From Pirellulales bacterium (GTDB lineage: Bacteria; Planctomycetota; Planctomycetia; Pirellulales; JAEUIK01), in assembly GCA_019694455.1 (NCBI GenBank), contig JAIBBY010000028.1, positions 1 through 63,605 on the forward strand: a stretch of 63,605 nt of DNA, written 5' to 3'. Position 1 is the first letter of the stretch; each line of letters starts with the position of its first letter. Below the pieces are notes generated by a model, which did not search any database, had not been told where the DNA came from, and worked only from the letters and a program-made list of their open reading frames with translations. The position numbers and the translations under genes were made by a program. This document shows, piece by piece, positions 7,926 to 16,266 of the stretch.

Positions 7926-8942
7926 CTAGCGAGCGGCCGATTGCAGGTCTTCGTCGCTCGTATTGTCGACAGCGCCCAGGTGAAGCTGCGCAAGCATCCG
8001 CGTCAGCGTATTGGCGTGGACACCCAGCAGACGAGCAGCTCGACCCTTATGGCCACGTGTGCTGCGCAGCGCTTGGACCACCGCCTCACGCCGCAGTCGC
8101 TCCAGATTCAAATGCGGCAAACGGCTCGCGACCCGATGGTCGTTCACCGCCGCCGGCAACATCGGCGCGCAATCCAAAACGTACGACTGCTCGATCACGT
8201 GCGACAATTGGCGGATATTTCCCGGCCAGTCATATTCACAAAAACGGTGCAACGTCTCCGCGTCCGGCTTCCAATGCGGACGCGTGTATCGCTTCGAAAA
8301 AAACCGCGACAGATGCTCGACAAACTCCGGAATGTCCGCCATGCGCTCCCGCAGCGGTGGCACCCGCAACTCGACCAGATTAAGCCGATAGTAGAGATCC
8401 TCTCGGAATCGCCCTTCCAGCACCTCGCGTTCCAAATCGCGATTGGTCGCAGCAATCACCTGCACGTCGACCCGCACCGGGTGCGAGGCGCCCACTGGCG
8501 TCACTTCGCGCTCTTGCAACACACGCAGCAGTTTCGGCTGCAATTCCATGGGCATTTCGCCCACTTCGTCCAGGAAAACGATGCCCCCTTCTGCTGCGCG
8601 GAAGTGGCCGAGCGAACTGCCCGCCGCGCCCGTAAACGCGCCACGTTCGTGGCCAAAGAGTTGGCTTTCCGCCAATGTGGGGGTGAGCGCCGCGCAGTTG
8701 ACCGGTACAAATGCCCGTGATTTTCGTGGTCCGGCGCAGTGGACATAGCGTGCCCACACTTCCTTGCCAGTTCCCGTCTCGCCGCTGATCAAAACCGTGC
8801 ATTGCACGTCGGAGACGCGCTGGGCGTGCTCGGCGATGCGCCGAATCTGGGGCGTTTGTCCAAGCACCCAATCCGTGCCAAGCTGTTGAGAGTCGCCGCC
8901 TGCGCCACGCGCGCTGCGGCTGGGTTGCGGGTGTTCACTCAT
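7926..8942 (-). CDS. Sigma-54-dependent transcriptional activator without receiver domain
   Basis: A 338-residue bacterial enhancer-binding protein. The AAA+ domain spans residues about 25-260, with Walker A GETGTGKE (54-61), the sigma-54 contact loop GAFTGA (101-106), Walker B IVFLDEVGE (121-129) and a DWPGNIRQL motif. The C-terminus has a Fis-type helix-turn-helix (about 285-322, RAARLLGVHANTLTRML). The usual N-terminal sensor or receiver domain is replaced by about 22 polar residues, so control must come from another protein or from expression level. AGAGG eight bases before the ATG supports the start. It is the only sigma-54 activator seen in the window; the nearby PEP-CTERM gene has a sigma-54-like promoter. 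Confidence 0.95.
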   Translation of the reverse strand: MSEHPQPSRSARGAGGDSQQLGTDWVLGQTPQIRRIAEHAQRVSDVQCTVLISGETGTGKEVWARYVHCAGPRKSRAFVPVNCAALTPTLAESQLFGHERGAFTGAAGSSLGHFRAAEGGIVFLDEVGEMPMELQPKLLRVLQEREVTPVGASHPVRVDVQVIAATNRDLEREVLEGRFREDLYYRLNLVELRVPPLRERMADIPEFVEHLSRFFSKRYTRPHWKPDAETLHRFCEYDWPGNIRQLSHVIEQSYVLDCAPMLPAAVNDHRVASRLPHLNLERLRREAVVQALRSTRGHKGRAARLLGVHANTLTRMLAQLHLGAVDNTSDEDLQSAAR

Positions 8943-9211
8943 GCTGCATGCCTCTCAGACAAAACACGCGGTGCGGAAAATATCGCGCGTTCTGCCAACT
9001 GTGCGCGCAAAGCAAAGCACAAAGCCTTACTAACACGCGGTTCCCCTGTCATTAGCGTTCCGTTCCTGCTAGCACTTCGGGGGCTGGATCGTCGACGATC
9101 ACCGGCAAGCAACAACTCACCAAGCGCTCGCTCACTTTCCTCGCCTGCCCGGCTCACAAGCCGTGCAATCGTTAGCGATTCTTGTGCCGAGGTGTCGTAC
9201 GAGCGGATCAT
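8939..9211 (-). CDS. Doubtful ORF overlapping the sigma-54 activator start
   Basis: A 90-codon frame whose TGA overlaps the ATG of the sigma-54 activator (ATGA), the arrangement typical of translational coupling. The product is Arg/Ser/Ala-rich with no recognisable domain and no ribosome-binding site at its own start. It may be a leader ORF or chance. The activator has its own ribosome-binding site. Confidence 0.25.
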   Translation of the reverse strand: MIRSYDTSAQESLTIARLVSRAGEESERALGELLLAGDRRRSSPRSASRNGTLMTGEPRVSKALCFALRAQLAERAIFSAPRVLSERHAA

Positions 9212-9571
9212 GCATTCGGCAGAGTCTCACTCATCTACCTGCATTCGCCGTTCGTCAGATACCTCAGGGTCCGCCAGATCGATCCAGTTAAGTAACGATT
9301 CTAAGTGCTGTACTGGCTTAACGCAACAACCATATTTTCGATTAAACCCTTTGCAGGCTAATGACTTGTGTAACGGATTTAATGGACAACCAAGACCAAT
9401 ATCCGCCCGCTTGACCAATACCACACACCGCGCTGCCGCCTGGAACTTTGGCAAGCTGCGCCAACATTGGCGCGCCTAGAAATTTCCGCCAATAGCGGCG
9501 AATAGTTAAAATTCCGCAATCCGGGCCGCTTTCGACTCAACCATCGTCAGTTGCAAATTGAGCCATTTGTC
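9212..9571. other. Intergenic region, about 360 bp, locally AT-richer, with inverted repeats
   Basis: Bases about 9290-9400 are clearly more AT-rich than the surroundings, as expected of a promoter region for the sigma-54 activator. A dyad lies at 9458-9473. An ORF at 9227-9454 on the minus strand has no ribosome-binding site and no family resemblance. Confidence 0.5.
9458..9473. promoter_or_regulatory. Inverted repeat, possible operator
   Basis: GCGCCAA-CA-TTGGCGC is a perfect 7-bp inverted repeat with a 2-base spacer. It overlaps a second half-site (TTGGC at about 9448-9452). It lies between the small membrane protein gene and the sigma-54 activator, so it could be a protein-binding dyad. 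No regulator is assigned. Confidence 0.35.
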
Positions 9572-9805
9572 TCAATTTGGGAACCGAGAATCGGCGTCGT
9601 CCCGTGCCCCTCGATCCCGGCGCGATAAGAGCAGCAGCCGCCAACAGGCGACGAACGCCAACATGAAGACGACCACCACCACGGCTCTGAGCGGATTCTG
9701 GTTGTGGCGATACGCTCCGATGGCGTGAAAAATCCCCCAGCCAATCAATCCCAACGAGATCAAGTCGACAACCCTGATAGCCGTGAGAACTGGGCGATCC
9801 GACAT
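9572..9805 (-). CDS. Small two-helix membrane protein
   Basis: A 77-residue protein with two predicted membrane helices (residues about 11-31, VVDLISLGLIGWGIFHAIGAY, and about 41-61, AVVVVVFMLAFVACWRLLLLS). A short basic connector (YRHNQNPLR) and a basic C-terminal tail suggest both ends are in the cytoplasm. GGAG eight bases before the ATG supports the start. No family recognised. It is divergent from the DUF1549/DUF1553 gene, with about 150 bases between the starts. Confidence 0.65.
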   Translation of the reverse strand: MSDRPVLTAIRVVDLISLGLIGWGIFHAIGAYRHNQNPLRAVVVVVFMLAFVACWRLLLLSRRDRGARDDADSRFPN

Positions 9806-9958
9806 TCAAGGGGCTCCGAAAAAGGTGGGATTCACTTCGTTATAGACCAAAGCGCGATCGCATCGAAGCGCGGGCCGTGCGAGTTTGTCCCACGTTCGCC
9901 GCCTCGGTATTCTGGCCAGCGGCCCTCCGCATCTCCTCATCACGCGATTTACCGCGAC

Positions 9959-12955
9959 ATGCGCGTTGCCATCACATTGCTGTTCGCCTTCTCGCTTGTC
10001 CCTCAGATCGCGCTCGCTAGCGATGCGCGCGAGCGATTCTTTGCGGATCAAGTTGCGCCACTGCTCGAACGGGCTTGCGTTGGCTGCCACCGCGGCGTTG
10101 CGGCGCGTGGCGGCCTGGCACTCGATCACGCCGCTGGCGCCCTGCGCGGCGGCGACAGCGGACCTGCGGTCGTACCTGGCGACCCCGATGCCAGCCTCTT
10201 GGTCCAAATGATCGAGGGGGATGAACCTGCCATGCCGCAAGACGGCGATCGCTTGCCCCCAACAGAGATCGCGATAATCCGCGAATGGATCCGCGCCGGA
10301 GCCAACTGGCCCAAAGACCTAGTCCTGCAAGACAAACGGGGAGGAAAGCCGTGGTGGTCGCTCACCCCCCTCTCACGCCCCGAGCTTCCCAAAACTCCCG
10401 CCGACAACCGCCAGCCATGTCACCCGATCGACGCCTTTGTTGGCGCCAAACTGCGCCAGCATGGGCTGAAGCAAGGCCCCCAGGCCGATCGCGCCACCAT
10501 CATTCGGCGGCTTACCTACGACCTGCACGGCCTCCCCCCCACACCCGAGGAATTAGCCGATTTCGTCAACGACCCCGCAGCCGACGCCTACCAGCGGTTG
10601 GTCAATCGTCTGCTCGCTTCGCCCCGTTACGGCGAACGCTGGGCACGCCATTGGTTGGATGTAGTCCACTACGGCGATACGCACGGCTACGACAAAGACA
10701 AGCGACGTGACCATGCCTGGCCCTATCGCGACTACGTCATCCGCGCCTTCAACGACGACCTGCCGTACGCTCGCTTTGTCGAGCAGCAAGTGGCGGGCGA
10801 CGCCCTCGCGCCGGACGACCCGCAAGCACTGATCGCCACTGGCTTTATTGCCGCCGGGCCTTGGGACTTTGTCGGCCATGTCGAGCTGCGCGAAGGAACC
10901 AGCGAAAAAGCAAAGACCCGCGCGCTCGATCGCGACGACATGGTCGCCAACACCATCTCGACCTTCACCAGCATGACCGCGCACTGCGCGCGCTGTCACG
11001 ATCACGCCTTCGATCCCATCTCGCAACTCGACTACTACCGCCTGCAGGCAGTGTTCGCCGGCGTCGACCGTCAAGATGTCGCATACGAAGATCGTGCCGC
11101 TACCGCCCGCCGCGCGCAGCTTACTCAATTGCGCGATCAAGCGACTAAGCGGCTGGCAGAGATCGAGTCGCAAATCCAACAGTTGACCAGCGCGCCACTC
11201 GATGCGCTCGACAAACAAATTATCAGCCTCCAGCAACAACAAAGCGCCGCCCCTGATCCACTCGCCTCGGCCGCTGCCGAACAAACCAGCGCCACCAACG
11301 GTTACCATAGCGTCATCGCGCCCAGCGCCGATGTCGTGAAGTGGGTCCAGATCGATCTGAGCCGCGAGCGTCCGATCGACGCCATCCGACTCATTCCCGC
11401 CCGGCCGACCGACTTTCCAGATTCCCCCGGCTTCGGTTTCCCTGTCCGCTTCCAAGTCGCACTGTCCGACGATCCCGATTTTCACCAGGCCGTTCTCGTC
11501 GATGATCAGTCCGCCGCAGATGTCGCCAACCCAGCGTCCGACCCTTACACCATCTATCTGACGGGTCGCCGCGCGCGGTTTGTACGCGTCACCGCCACCC
11601 GGCTTTGGCAGCGGACAGACGACTACGTCTTTGCGCTCGCCGAACTGCAAGTCGAATCGGCCGGGCAGAATGCGGCAAGCGGCGCCACCGTCACAGCGTT
11701 TGACAGCATCGAAGCGGGCCGCTGGAACATGGCGGCCTTGGTCGATCAACACGATAGTCGCCGACCGCTGGCCGAACTCGATGGCGAGCGAACCGCCGCG
11801 CTAGCGCTACGTCATCAAACCAGATTGCGCCTCGCCGAACTGCGCGCCGAGCGCACCGCGCGTCATGCGGAACTGGTCACTCGCGAGCTTGACCAAGCGC
11901 GAGCAACCGCCAAGGCCGAAGTCAAACGGCTGACCGCCGAGTTGGCCGCGCTTCCCAGCCCACAACGGGTGTACGCCGTCCAATCGCACGCACCACGTCC
12001 CATTCATCTGCTCGCTCGCGGCAACGTCGATTCCCCCGGCGCTGAAGTCGGTCCCGGTGCGCTGGCCTGCCTGCCTCAGCTTGAAAGCGTTTTTCCCGCC
12101 TCTACGGGCGACGACGAGAAAGCGCGCCGCCACCAACTCGCCCACTGGCTCACACATCGCGACAACGTGCTCACTTGGCGGTCGATCGTCAATCGTGTCT
12201 GGCACTACCACTTTGGCCGTGGACTGGTCGAAACCCCCAGTGACTTCGGCCGCAACGGCGCCGAACCCACTCACCCCGAACTGCTCGATTGGCTCGCCGT
12301 CGAGTTTCGCGACGGGGGACAATCGCTCAAGTCGCTGCACCGCCTCATTGTCACCAGCGCCGCCTGGCGGCAGACCGTGCGGCACGACGACTTCGCCGCC
12401 GCCCGAGATGCCGGCAACCAGAGCCTCTGGCGCATGAATCGCCGCCGCCTGGAGGCCGAGGAAATCCGCGACTCGATCCTGGCAACCAGCGGCAAACTCG
12501 ATCTAACCATAGGTGGACCCGGTTTCGAACTGTTCCATTTCAAAGACGACCACAGCCCGCGTTACGACCCCGCGTCGTTCGATTCGCCTGCGGTGTGGCG
12601 TCGCTCGATCTACCGTTTCATCACCCGCAGCGTCCCGAATCCGTGGCTGGAGTCGCTCGACTGCCCCGATCCCTCAGTCGCCGCGCCCGTGCGGACAACC
12701 ACCATCACCGCCCTTCAAGCGCTCGCCACCTTGAACGACGAATTCGTTATTCGCCAATCACATCACATGGCCGATCGACTGACTCGCGAACATGCCGATC
12801 TCGACGCGCGCCTCGACCATGCCATGCTCCTCTGCCTGGCGCGAAAACCAACTGGCGCCGAGCGCGCCCAACTGGCGGCACACGCGTCGCAACACGGGCT
12901 TGCCAGCGTCTGCCGATTGCTCTGGAACACCAACGAATTTGTCTTTATCGACTGA
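9959..12955 (+). CDS. PSCyt1/DUF1549/DUF1553 (PSD1) protein with inserted discoidin-like domain
   Basis: A 998-residue planctomycete-type protein. I chose the ATG at 9959 because it begins directly with a signal peptide (MRVAITLLFAFSLVPQIALA). The frame is open for 85 codons further upstream, but that part is not protein-like. A cytochrome c-type CVGCH haem motif lies at residues 40-44 with a downstream AMP. DUF1549 follows (about 140-360, with motifs such as RLTYDLHGLPPTPEE and RWARHWLDVVHYGDTHGYD), then a coiled segment and an F5/8C-like region (about 450-560, WVQIDLSRERPIDAIRL and RFVRVTATRLW). DUF1553 ends the protein (about 700-990). Catalytic role unknown; an extracytoplasmic role in polymer degradation is commonly proposed. 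The next gene starts 7 bases after the stop. Confidence 0.95.
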   Translation: MRVAITLLFAFSLVPQIALASDARERFFADQVAPLLERACVGCHRGVAARGGLALDHAAGALRGGDSGPAVVPGDPDASLLVQMIEGDEPAMPQDGDRLPPTEIAIIREWIRAGANWPKDLVLQDKRGGKPWWSLTPLSRPELPKTPADNRQPCHPIDAFVGAKLRQHGLKQGPQADRATIIRRLTYDLHGLPPTPEELADFVNDPAADAYQRLVNRLLASPRYGERWARHWLDVVHYGDTHGYDKDKRRDHAWPYRDYVIRAFNDDLPYARFVEQQVAGDALAPDDPQALIATGFIAAGPWDFVGHVELREGTSEKAKTRALDRDDMVANTISTFTSMTAHCARCHDHAFDPISQLDYYRLQAVFAGVDRQDVAYEDRAATARRAQLTQLRDQATKRLAEIESQIQQLTSAPLDALDKQIISLQQQQSAAPDPLASAAAEQTSATNGYHSVIAPSADVVKWVQIDLSRERPIDAIRLIPARPTDFPDSPGFGFPVRFQVALSDDPDFHQAVLVDDQSAADVANPASDPYTIYLTGRRARFVRVTATRLWQRTDDYVFALAELQVESAGQNAASGATVTAFDSIEAGRWNMAALVDQHDSRRPLAELDGERTAALALRHQTRLRLAELRAERTARHAELVTRELDQARATAKAEVKRLTAELAALPSPQRVYAVQSHAPRPIHLLARGNVDSPGAEVGPGALACLPQLESVFPASTGDDEKARRHQLAHWLTHRDNVLTWRSIVNRVWHYHFGRGLVETPSDFGRNGAEPTHPELLDWLAVEFRDGGQSLKSLHRLIVTSAAWRQTVRHDDFAAARDAGNQSLWRMNRRRLEAEEIRDSILATSGKLDLTIGGPGFELFHFKDDHSPRYDPASFDSPAVWRRSIYRFITRSVPNPWLESLDCPDPSVAAPVRTTTITALQALATLNDEFVIRQSHHMADRLTREHADLDARLDHAMLLCLARKPTGAERAQLAAHASQHGLASVCRLLWNTNEFVFID

Positions 12956-12961
12956 CGCGCC

Positions 12962-14404
12962 ATGCAAACTACGCTTTCGAGACGCGCGTTTCTCCAGCAC
13001 GCGGGGGCCGGCTTTGGCGGCCTAGCCCTGTCGTCTTTGTTGACGCAAGAAGGCGCCGTCGCCGCCGACCAACCTGCCGCCACCCCACAGCGCGCCGTTC
13101 TCAATGGCGGTCTGCACCATCCCGCCAAGGCCCAGCGCGTGGTGCAACTCTTCATGTCGGGCGCCGCCAGTCAGTGCGACACCTTCGACTACAAGCCGCT
13201 GCTCATCGAACGCCACGGACAACCCTTCAATCCCGGCGGCAAGATCGAACTGTTCCAAAGTGAGCCGGGCGCCGTCATGGCCAGCCCCTGGGCCTGGAAC
13301 CAATATGGGGCCTGCGGAAAATGGATGAGCGACCTTGTGCCGCACTTGGCCACCTGCGTCGACGAACTGACCTTCTTGCCGTCGATGCAAAGCAAGAGCG
13401 CGGTCCACGGTCCCGCCACCTTCATGCAATCCACTGGCTTCGTCCTGCCAGGATTCCCCAGCATCGGTAGCTGGGTGAGCTACGGGCTTGGCAGCCTGAA
13501 CGACAATTTGCCCACATTCGTCGCGCTGCCCGACTCGCGCGGCTTCGCTCCTAATGGCCCCGCCAATTGGGGCGCCGGCTTCTTGCCCGCCGCGCAGCAA
13601 GGCACGATGATCCGCACGGGCGCCGAGAACCCCATCTTCAACCTGTTTCCGCCCGAAGATTCGACCATCACCCCCGCCGGCGAAACCGACAGTCGCGCCT
13701 TGCTGGCCCGCCTGAACGCCGCGCACCTCGCCAACCGGCCTGGCGACACGCGCCTCGAAGCCCGCATCGCTTCCTACGAATTGGCGGCCCGCTTGCAACT
13801 CAGCGCGCCCGACGTGCTCGACCTCAAGGGCGAAACCGCCGCAACGCTCAAGCTCTACGGCGTCGACCAATCGGAGACACAAGATTTTGGCCGCAATTGC
13901 CTCATTGCCCGCCGACTGCTCGAGCGCGGCGTGCGCTTTGTGCAGGTATGGAGCGGCGCCGACAATGGCTTCCCGCGCCGCAATTGGGATAGCCACGAAG
14001 ACCTGGCCCGCGACCATGCCGACATGGCCCGCGGCATGGATCAACCCGCCGCCGCGTTGGTCCACGATCTGCGGGCGCGCGGCATGCTCGACGACACCAT
14101 CGTGATCTGGACCACCGAGTTTGGCCGCATGCCGTGCAGCCAAGGCAGCAAGGGGCGCGACCACAATCCCGACGCCTTTACCAGTTGGGTGGCCGGCGGC
14201 GGCTTCCGCGGCGGCGCAACCTTCGGCGCCAGCGACGAGTGGTCGTTCCGCGCCGTCGAAGAACCGATCTACTGCTACGACCTGCACGCCACCGTGCTAC
14301 ACCTATTGGGCATCGATCACACGCGCCTGACGTTTCGCCATAACGGCGTCGACCGACGCCTGACCGACGTGCATGGCAAAGTCATCCAAGGGATCTTGGC
14401 CTGA
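12962..14404 (+). CDS. DUF1501 protein with Tat signal
   Basis: A 480-residue protein of the sulfatase-like alkaline phosphatase superfamily subgroup DUF1501. The N-terminus has a twin-arginine export signal (SRRAFLQHAGAGFGGLALS). Family motifs are visible: VVQLFMSGAASQCDTFDYKP near residue 60, GFVLPGFPSIGSWVSYGLG near 160, a mid-protein RGVRFVQVWSGADN, and TIVIWTTEFGRMP near 380. It is co-transcribed with the DUF1549/DUF1553 gene (6-base gap); the two are a standard planctomycete pair with probable joint periplasmic function. Substrate unknown. The stop lies 7 bases before the stop of a convergent gene, with no room for a separate terminator. Confidence 0.95.
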   Translation: MQTTLSRRAFLQHAGAGFGGLALSSLLTQEGAVAADQPAATPQRAVLNGGLHHPAKAQRVVQLFMSGAASQCDTFDYKPLLIERHGQPFNPGGKIELFQSEPGAVMASPWAWNQYGACGKWMSDLVPHLATCVDELTFLPSMQSKSAVHGPATFMQSTGFVLPGFPSIGSWVSYGLGSLNDNLPTFVALPDSRGFAPNGPANWGAGFLPAAQQGTMIRTGAENPIFNLFPPEDSTITPAGETDSRALLARLNAAHLANRPGDTRLEARIASYELAARLQLSAPDVLDLKGETAATLKLYGVDQSETQDFGRNCLIARRLLERGVRFVQVWSGADNGFPRRNWDSHEDLARDHADMARGMDQPAAALVHDLRARGMLDDTIVIWTTEFGRMPCSQGSKGRDHNPDAFTSWVAGGGFRGGATFGASDEWSFRAVEEPIYCYDLHATVLHLLGIDHTRLTFRHNGVDRRLTDVHGKVIQGILA

Positions 14405-14411
14405 AATATTG

Positions 14412-15350
14412 CTACCGCGGCTTCACCGTCACCGCCACCTCGTCGTGATAGCGTGCCGGCGAATGATCGAGCACCCCTAGCTCGTCCGCCAAGGCCCGCA
14501 GTCGCGATTCGCTGCCCGGCAAGAGCGCCCCCAGCGGCGGACGCACCGGCCCGCAATCGAGTCCAATCTGCACGCCGTTGAGCCATTTGGTCGAGGCGAT
14601 CACCGGAAACTTCTCGTAAATTTCCTTCACCCTCGACGCCTCACGCTGCGCGTCCATCGCGCGTCGCAAATCACCAGCTTCAAACGCGCGATACACTTCC
14701 ACAAACCGTTCCGGCGCCAGACACACGCTGGCGCACACTACGCCGCTGGCCCCCAGAGTCAATGCGGCCAACTCCGTTTCGCCGCGGCCAATAATCACGT
14801 TAAAGTCCGGATTCCAACGCAATAGCTGATGCACGTAGTCCACCACGCCGGCCGACTGCTTGATACCGATCACGCTCGGCACGGCGTCCACGATCGCTTG
14901 CACCAGCGGCAACGTCAACGGCACGCCGCTGGCGTCGGGCAGGTTGTACAAAAAGATCGGCCGGTCGGTCTCGTCGGCCAGCGCCCGATAATAATCGACG
15001 ATCTCGCGCTCCCCCTTGCCATAAAAGAACGGCGGTACGCTGCAAATCGCCTCGACCCCCACTTGCTGGCAGTGCCGCGCGGCCTCCACCGCGTCGGCGG
15101 TGGTTGTGGCGGCGACATGAAAGATCACCTTGAGACGGCCGCGCGCGTGCTCGCGCGTCAACTCCACCATCCGCAAACGCTCGTGGTTGGTGAGCGTCAC
15201 ACCCTCTCCAGTTCCACCGCAGACCCACAGCCCTTGGCAGCCGGCGGCAGCGTACCAATCGATCAAGCGGGCCAAGGCCTCTTCATGGATGCGGCCGGCC
15301 GTGTCAAAGGGAGTGATGATCGGGGGAATGACGCCATGAAACGCGTGCAT
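14412..15350 (-). CDS. Dihydrodipicolinate synthase/N-acetylneuraminate lyase family aldolase
   Basis: A 312-residue class I aldolase of the DapA/NanA family. GGTGEG at residues 45-50 is the pyruvate-carboxylate binding loop. Tyr135 (FLYNLP) is the conserved catalytic tyrosine and Lys164 (IGIKQS) the Schiff-base lysine. The C-terminal region is longer than in DapA, closer to NanA-like or sugar-acid aldolases. A substrate other than aspartate semialdehyde, such as a keto-deoxy sugar acid, is therefore more likely, though this is inference. GAGGAG ten bases before the ATG supports the start. It is convergent with the DUF1501 gene. Confidence 0.9.
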   Translation of the reverse strand: MHAFHGVIPPIITPFDTAGRIHEEALARLIDWYAAAGCQGLWVCGGTGEGVTLTNHERLRMVELTREHARGRLKVIFHVAATTTADAVEAARHCQQVGVEAICSVPPFFYGKGEREIVDYYRALADETDRPIFLYNLPDASGVPLTLPLVQAIVDAVPSVIGIKQSAGVVDYVHQLLRWNPDFNVIIGRGETELAALTLGASGVVCASVCLAPERFVEVYRAFEAGDLRRAMDAQREASRVKEIYEKFPVIASTKWLNGVQIGLDCGPVRPPLGALLPGSESRLRALADELGVLDHSPARYHDEVAVTVKPR

Positions 15351-15529
15351 CAGGCTGGTTCTCCTCGTCGATGGAACGACTCAGTCAATTCAATCAGTCT
15401 ATCAACCAGCTTAAGTATTCAACAGGCTGCGAGCTTCTGCAGCCGCGATGACAAAATCGCAATGCAATCGGCCATTTTGACGTACTCGGCGTACCGAGGC
15501 GCGTGAACAATTTACCCAAGGGTCCTCGC

Positions 15530-16201
15530 TTATTGATCGCTTGTCCCCAGGCCCCGCCAGGTAGGCGGCAGTGGCGCAATCAGTTCAATCGTTTCCTTTT
15601 GCACCGGATGCGACACGACTAATCGCCGCGCGTGCAACGCGATGCCAGCCGCAAACTGGCTCCGCGCGCCGTACTTGCGATCTCCCAAGATCGGATGTCC
15701 TCGGCTGGCCAATTGAACGCGAATCTGATGCTTGCGACCCGTCAGCAGTTCAACCTCCAGCCACGCCCCGCGCGGCAGTAGTTCACGCAAGAGGTAGTTC
15801 AAACGCGCCTCACGCGCTCCCGACTGACCAGCACGCGCCAACTCGATCCGCTGTCGCTGCTCGTTCTTCACCAGCCAGTCAACGCACTCCCTCTTGGTGG
15901 CAGGCGTCCCCTCGACAAGCGCCCAATACTCCTTCGTCACCGCGCGAGTGCGAAACTGCTCCGACAACCGCGCCGCCGCCTTCGAAGTTCGCGCAAACAG
16001 AACAACGCCACTGGCCACAGCGTCGAGCCGCATGACTACCCCTAAGTAGACATTGCCCGGTTTTTGATAGCGCTGCTTGAGGTGCGCCTTGGCCGCCTCC
16101 CACAAACTTGGCGTGCCGGCGCTCGCTCCCATCGTCGCCAATCCGGCCGGCTTGTTGACCGCCAGCAAATGGTTGTCCTCGTAGAGCACTTCAAGCTGCA
16201 C
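15530..16201 (-). CDS. RluA-family pseudouridine synthase
   Basis: A 223-residue stand-alone catalytic domain with no S4 RNA-binding domain, so of the RluA/RluC-like short type. The catalytic aspartate is in the motif VMRLDAVASG (Asp60), a relaxed form of the usual HRLDxxTSG. Other family blocks are LAVNKPAGL (13-21), VTKEYWALVEG (about 89-99), LLTGRKHQIRVQLASRGHPILGDRKYG (near 155-181) and LHARRLVVSHP. It converts uridine to pseudouridine in rRNA or tRNA; the target site cannot be read from the sequence. The start codon is GTG. Confidence 0.92.
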   Translation of the reverse strand: MQLEVLYEDNHLLAVNKPAGLATMGASAGTPSLWEAAKAHLKQRYQKPGNVYLGVVMRLDAVASGVVLFARTSKAAARLSEQFRTRAVTKEYWALVEGTPATKRECVDWLVKNEQRQRIELARAGQSGAREARLNYLLRELLPRGAWLEVELLTGRKHQIRVQLASRGHPILGDRKYGARSQFAAGIALHARRLVVSHPVQKETIELIAPLPPTWRGLGTSDQ

Positions 16202-16266
16202 GGTCTGGCGCCCCTATCGAACGGCCTGACCGCTGCCCGGCCACATAGGAAAGGGGCGAAATACGA

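Noticed and set aside
9227..9454. Minus-strand ORF of 75 codons in the AT-richer intergenic region
   Set aside because: No ribosome-binding site, no family, and it covers the likely promoter of the sigma-54 activator.
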